Shown here piece after piece: positions 60,545-64,000 of a stretch of 64,000 bases of DNA. The notes beneath the pieces were generated by a model that saw only the letters and a list, made by a program, of their open reading frames with translations, was not told the DNA's origin and did not search any database. The stretch covers positions 265,709 through 329,708 of the forward strand of contig MU001510.1 in assembly GCA_010093485.1 (NCBI GenBank), written 5' to 3'. This DNA is from Karstenula rhodostoma CBS 690.94. Its lineage: Eukaryota; Ascomycota; Dothideomycetes; Pleosporales; Didymosphaeriaceae. The first letter of the stretch is position 1, and each line of letters begins with the position of its first letter. A program made the translations under genes and the position numbers.

Positions 60545-62765
60545 ATGGCAACCCCAACAGAGCCAGACAATAACCCCAAAGTGCTTGACTTCGCAGCAGC
60601 AGCAGCATCGCCGCCTCAAACGCAACATACGCGCCGTCCACCCTTCAGCGATGCTTCGGCCACCGAGACCATGCCGCGCCTCACGGTCGACACTGAGGTT
60701 GAGACGCAAAGTCGCGGACGAAGTTCCAGCCAGCTTTCCGCGACAGCTGCCCGTGCCGATGGCAACAGTGTACTCTCGCCTACTCTCTCTGTTGATTCGA
60801 CTCTGCGACGACGGCCCACACGTTCAAACACCGTCCGACACTACCAGAACCCTCACCACGCCGGGCGTCGCACGTGGGAGCAACCAGGTGCAGAACCAGG
60901 TGTTGACACGAAGAAGGAGCCCGAGGACAATTACAGCAATTTGAAAACGGAATGCGATATAACCGTGGTGGACTTCTCCGACGAGGGCTACAACTGCATA
61001 GAGCTGGACAACGATACACTGGAGGGGTTTCTGCGAGACAAACCAAAAGACTCAACACAGTGCCGCTGGATCAATGTCAATGGCTTAAGTTTCGACGTCA
61101 TTCGGACCCTGGGAAACTCTCATTCCCTGCATAGGTTGGCCATCGAAGATCTGATGAACACACGAGGCCGGACCAAGGTGGACTGGTACTCGGATCAAGC
61201 GTTCTGTAAGTGGGGACTGGCAGGGTTACACCTACCAATTGGGCCTTGCGAACGTATTGCTCCATACTGTGCTGCTCCAGGGGAACCTTGATCGAGTGTG
61301 GAGCCAATTACACAGCATCTGGCTAGCATCACTCGCAAAGTATACCCTGAGGGAGCATGCCGAGATACGTTTGCGAGGTATTACGGCGGTTTTGGGGCAC
61401 TCACAATCTCTCCAGAGGCAACATCACTAACAACATACAGTGCTCTTGACCCTCGCCAAGCTAGTTCGTTTACCAGACGACGACTCCGACAGTGACTCGG
61501 ATTTCGAGGATGACGATTATACCGACCCACGGACCAGGAAATCTTCTTTTGTCGACCGATTCAGAGGGCGATTTGGTTCGCACGGCGAAGAAAACCCCAC
61601 CCCCGGTTACCACTCGTGGCGCCATCCAGACCAGGAAAAGGGCCACGACACGGATGGCCCTCCCAGCTACCGTAGGAAAGGTCAGCATGCTACACAAATT
61701 CGAACACTACAACGATACCGAGGAGGTCCCAATCTGGATAGGACCATCTACATGGAGCAACACTCCTCTCTTGTCAGCCGAAAACTTGCCGTCAGCGTCG
61801 AACAAGTCAGCGTCTTCTTGTGCAAGGACAACACGGTGATCTCATTTTTCGAACATAGTGCGCCCGAAATTGAGGAGCCTATAATCAAACGTTTAAGCAC
61901 CGAAGACACGATCCTCCGCCGCAGCGCAGACGGCAGCATGATCTGCCAGGCCATCATCGATGCCATCATCGATCTTGCCATCCCGGTAGTAGCTGCCTAT
62001 GAAGATGTAATGGGCGAACTAGAGCTAGATGTGCTTCGCGACCCTGACATTGGCCATTCGCAACAGCTTTACATCTTGACTTCAGAAATCGCCATTCTCC
62101 GGAACACCATTCAGCCCATCGTTTCCCTCATTAACTCCCTCAGAGATCACAAGTCTGATCCGGTCGCTACCACCAGCAGCTTCACTGTGCCTACCCGGAA
62201 GACCATCACTTCGCTTACAATATCGCCCCTTGCACACACGTACCTTGGTGATGTGGAGGACCATTGCATCATGATCACGGCATCGCTCGACCAGATGCGC
62301 CGAGCAGCGGACAACCTAATCGATCTGATCTTCAACATGATGGGCGCGTACCAGAATGAATCCATGAAGATACTCACTACTGTCACGATATTCTTCCTCC
62401 CACTTACCTTCTTGGTCGGTTATTTTGGCCAGAATTTCCGAATATTCCCTGGCACCGAAAACCATAGCGATAAGTTCTTCTGGGTTATTGCGGTGCCTGT
62501 CATGGTAGCGACTATGTTGATTTTGATGAGCCAGCAAATATGGCGACAGATCAAGAAGTGGAGGACTGGGCTCAACTTACGCGAGGCAAAGAGGAAGAAC
62601 GGACCGTTGGTAGAGATGCGAAAGGGGGTGCATAACGGCATTGGGATCGCTATGGGGCTAAGAAAGGAAGACCGAGGTTACGGAAAGAGGCACGAGCGTC
62701 GCAGCAAGAGTGAGTTGAGGAAGAGGCAAACGATGTATACGAAGGGTAATATTGGGTCGTTCTGA
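60545..62765 (+). CDS. CorA-like divalent-cation transporter
   Basis: Predicted 661 aa from exons 60,545-61,205 and 61,441-62,765; the 235 bp intron is phase 1. The N-terminal 130 residues are polar. [40 protein letters not shown] and WYSDQAF continue after the join as [20 protein letters not shown], giving a CorA-like soluble domain with an acidic insert ([11 protein letters not shown]). Two C-terminal membrane helices follow: [20 protein letters not shown] and [19 protein letters not shown]. The pore motif reads GQN (YFGQNF) instead of the GMN of classical magnesium channels, as in one fungal subgroup. It most likely moves Mg2+ or a related metal; ion choice is not proven. The intron is longer than others in this window and could hide a small exon. 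Confidence 0.9.
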
Positions 62766-63121
62766 GCGGGTGGCAAAGTATTCATGCTATGAGCACCATC
62801 TCGAGTACGACGATAAACACTGGAACTCTCATTCATCTAGTCTGCTTTTTTTGCGTAGACTTTACGCTAAGATACCCTTATATCACATTTAAACTATGGT
62901 AAATTGAGCCTAGTTGTACCTGTTGGACCGAGATTCCTTGGCGGGCTGGGCCAGACGGCACGAACGTTCACTTGCTGACACAATGACCGTTCGCAGCGCT
63001 TTCACTCCCAGGCAATAACTGATCTCGCGGCATCTACGAGTCACAGGCATGTGCTGCGTTCCGCGTGACAAGACACCGTAACTGGTATGCACGCACAAAT
63101 TGATTCGGCAAGAGTATCCTC
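62766..63121. other. Region before the NACHT frame
   Basis: About 355 bp. No complete coding frame. Its end contains FGKSIL just before the ATG at 63,122 in the same frame, preceded by a stop at about 63,097, which looks like a damaged P-loop of the following gene. Confidence 0.5.
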
Positions 63122-64000
63122 ATGGCCGCAGTTGTCCACGAGCTTCAATTACGAAGCGCGGACAAAGGGGCTTTCGTTCTGTACTTCTTTTTCAATGATG
63201 GTGACGACACCACGAAAAGGATCGAGCAAATATTGAGTCACCTACTTCAACAGGTCTATCAGCTCGTCTCTCAACATCCTACCGAGACTATTGAAAAATC
63301 AAACAAATTGGTCTCAAGTTACATGAAGGGAAACAAGAGCGCGAAATCTGGGCAAGGCGAAAGCAAGAAGGAGGATGTCACATTTGCAGATGCATTCAGA
63401 GGAATTGTTGAATTACTTGGAAAGCCTGCTTATGTCATGGTGGATGCTCTTGACGAATGCATGGATCGATCCAAAGGCTTAGTGCCCTCCCCGCGAGAGC
63501 TCATCGAAGAGCCGCTTCCACTGATCAAAGCAGTGGTGTGTAGCCGACCCGATGTGGATGGCCTCGACCAGATTTCCACGATCAAGGTCGAAGGCAACAA
63601 CGGTCCTGACATCAAGCTCAATGCTGAAACGGAACTCGCAACGCCGCCCAGCTTTACAGCCTATGAGCGGGAAACGGCAACTACTAAGGTTGTCGAAAAA
63701 GCCGGAAGTTACTTTCGATATGTTGACCTTGCCATTGGCTTTCTGAAACAGCCATGGCAACGACCGTTGAAAAGACACCTCGAACAACTACCAGAGGGAC
63801 TTGAAGCCTTTTATGAGCAAATCATCAAGAAGACCGACCCCGCGTATCTAGATCTGCTGAAAACCTGCCTCACTTGGACTATCCTAGCAGAAGGTAAAGT
63901 CCACGTCGCCGAGGTCATCGATGTATACAGTCGCGCATATGTGACAGAAGACGACGATGCGCAACGTTTCCAGGACTCAGGCTCGGATTATGGAGCCCTG
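63122..64000 (+). CDS. NACHT-type NTPase gene, 5' damaged, 3' beyond window
   Basis: An open frame of 293 codons runs to the window end. MAAVVHELQLRSADKGAFVL and YFFFNDGDDTTKRIEQILSH follow the nucleotide-binding P-loop in fungal NLR-type proteins. YVMVDALDECMD is the Walker B segment, VVCSRPDVDGLDQI the sensor-like SRP motif, and LPEGLEAFYEQIIKKT and LLKTCLTWTILAEGKVHVAEV fit the helical part of such proteins. The canonical P-loop (GxxGxGKST) is missing; only FGKSILM remains, just after a stop. So the N-terminal effector part is absent or on an exon I cannot see. These genes are used in self/non-self recognition in fungi. The downstream repeat domain is outside the window. Confidence 0.65.
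   Translation, partial: MAAVVHELQLRSADKGAFVLYFFFNDGDDTTKRIEQILSHLLQQVYQLVSQHPTETIEKSNKLVSSYMKGNKSAKSGQGESKKEDVTFADAFRGIVELLGKPAYVMVDALDECMDRSKGLVPSPRELIEEPLPLIKAVVCSRPDVDGLDQISTIKVEGNNGPDIKLNAETELATPPSFTAYERETATTKVVEKAGSYFRYVDLAIGFLKQPWQRPLKRHLEQLPEGLEAFYEQIIKKTDPAYLDLLKTCLTWTILAEGKVHVAEVIDVYSRAYVTEDDDAQRFQDSGSDYGAL

Noticed and set aside
1..64000. CRISPR arrays, bacterial operons, rRNA or tRNA genes
   Set aside because: No regular repeat-spacer pattern; the genome is fungal. I saw no tRNA or rRNA signature, but a covariance search was not possible here.

Overview
This window comes from a filamentous ascomycete (Pezizomycotina; Dothideomycetes is my best guess, not proven). The evidence is short GT-AG introns of about 37-130 bp with branch-point-like CTAAC motifs, typical filamentous-fungal families (SamB, Zn2Cys6 and HET-type proteins, SAT4-like rhodopsin-domain protein, class II peroxidase, GH18 chitinase), and a sharply bounded AT-rich block that looks mutated by repeat-induced point mutation (RIP).

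Region 1, positions 1 to about 22,470, has no intact gene. CpA and TpG dinucleotides are almost absent and stop codons fill every frame. It is a stack of old transposons: a minus-strand Ty3/gypsy element (about 900-7,995) still recognisable by its reverse transcriptase and RNase H remains; two tandem direct copies of an unclassified 6 kb element (about 8,000-14,062 and 14,956-21,685); an 883 bp unit (16,408-17,290) inserted in the second copy with a 9 bp target duplication; an inverted partial copy of that unit at the window start; and a third, much less mutated fragment of it at 21,945-22,090.

Region 2, about 22,470-64,000, is normal-GC and gene-bearing. From left to right: a rhodopsin-domain membrane protein, a glutathione S-transferase-like protein, a 162 bp MITE, an EthD-like protein, a small unknown protein, a GFA-type zinc protein, a secreted subtilase, an uncertain gene remnant, a secreted GH18 chitinase, a weak spliced candidate, a HET-like protein lacking the HET core, a Zn2Cys6 transcription factor, an MFS transporter, a Gfo/Idh/MocA oxidoreductase, an RluA-family pseudouridine synthase, a class II heme peroxidase with a Gly/Ser/Asn repeat, a SET-domain protein with a hydrophobic N-terminus, a Dnf3-type flippase, SamB, a CorA-like transporter, and a 5'-damaged NACHT gene running off the right edge.

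Most genes are a mix of housekeeping (pseudouridine synthase, flippase, SamB, CorA) and accessory functions (secreted protease, chitinase and peroxidase; HET-like and NACHT). The transcription factor, transporter and oxidoreductase at 38.2-45.2 kb lie in the same orientation and could be a small metabolic or export group, but nothing in the sequence proves co-regulation. Spliced gene models were assembled by hand from splice sites, reading-frame phase and family resemblance; they have not been tested against RNA or databases.
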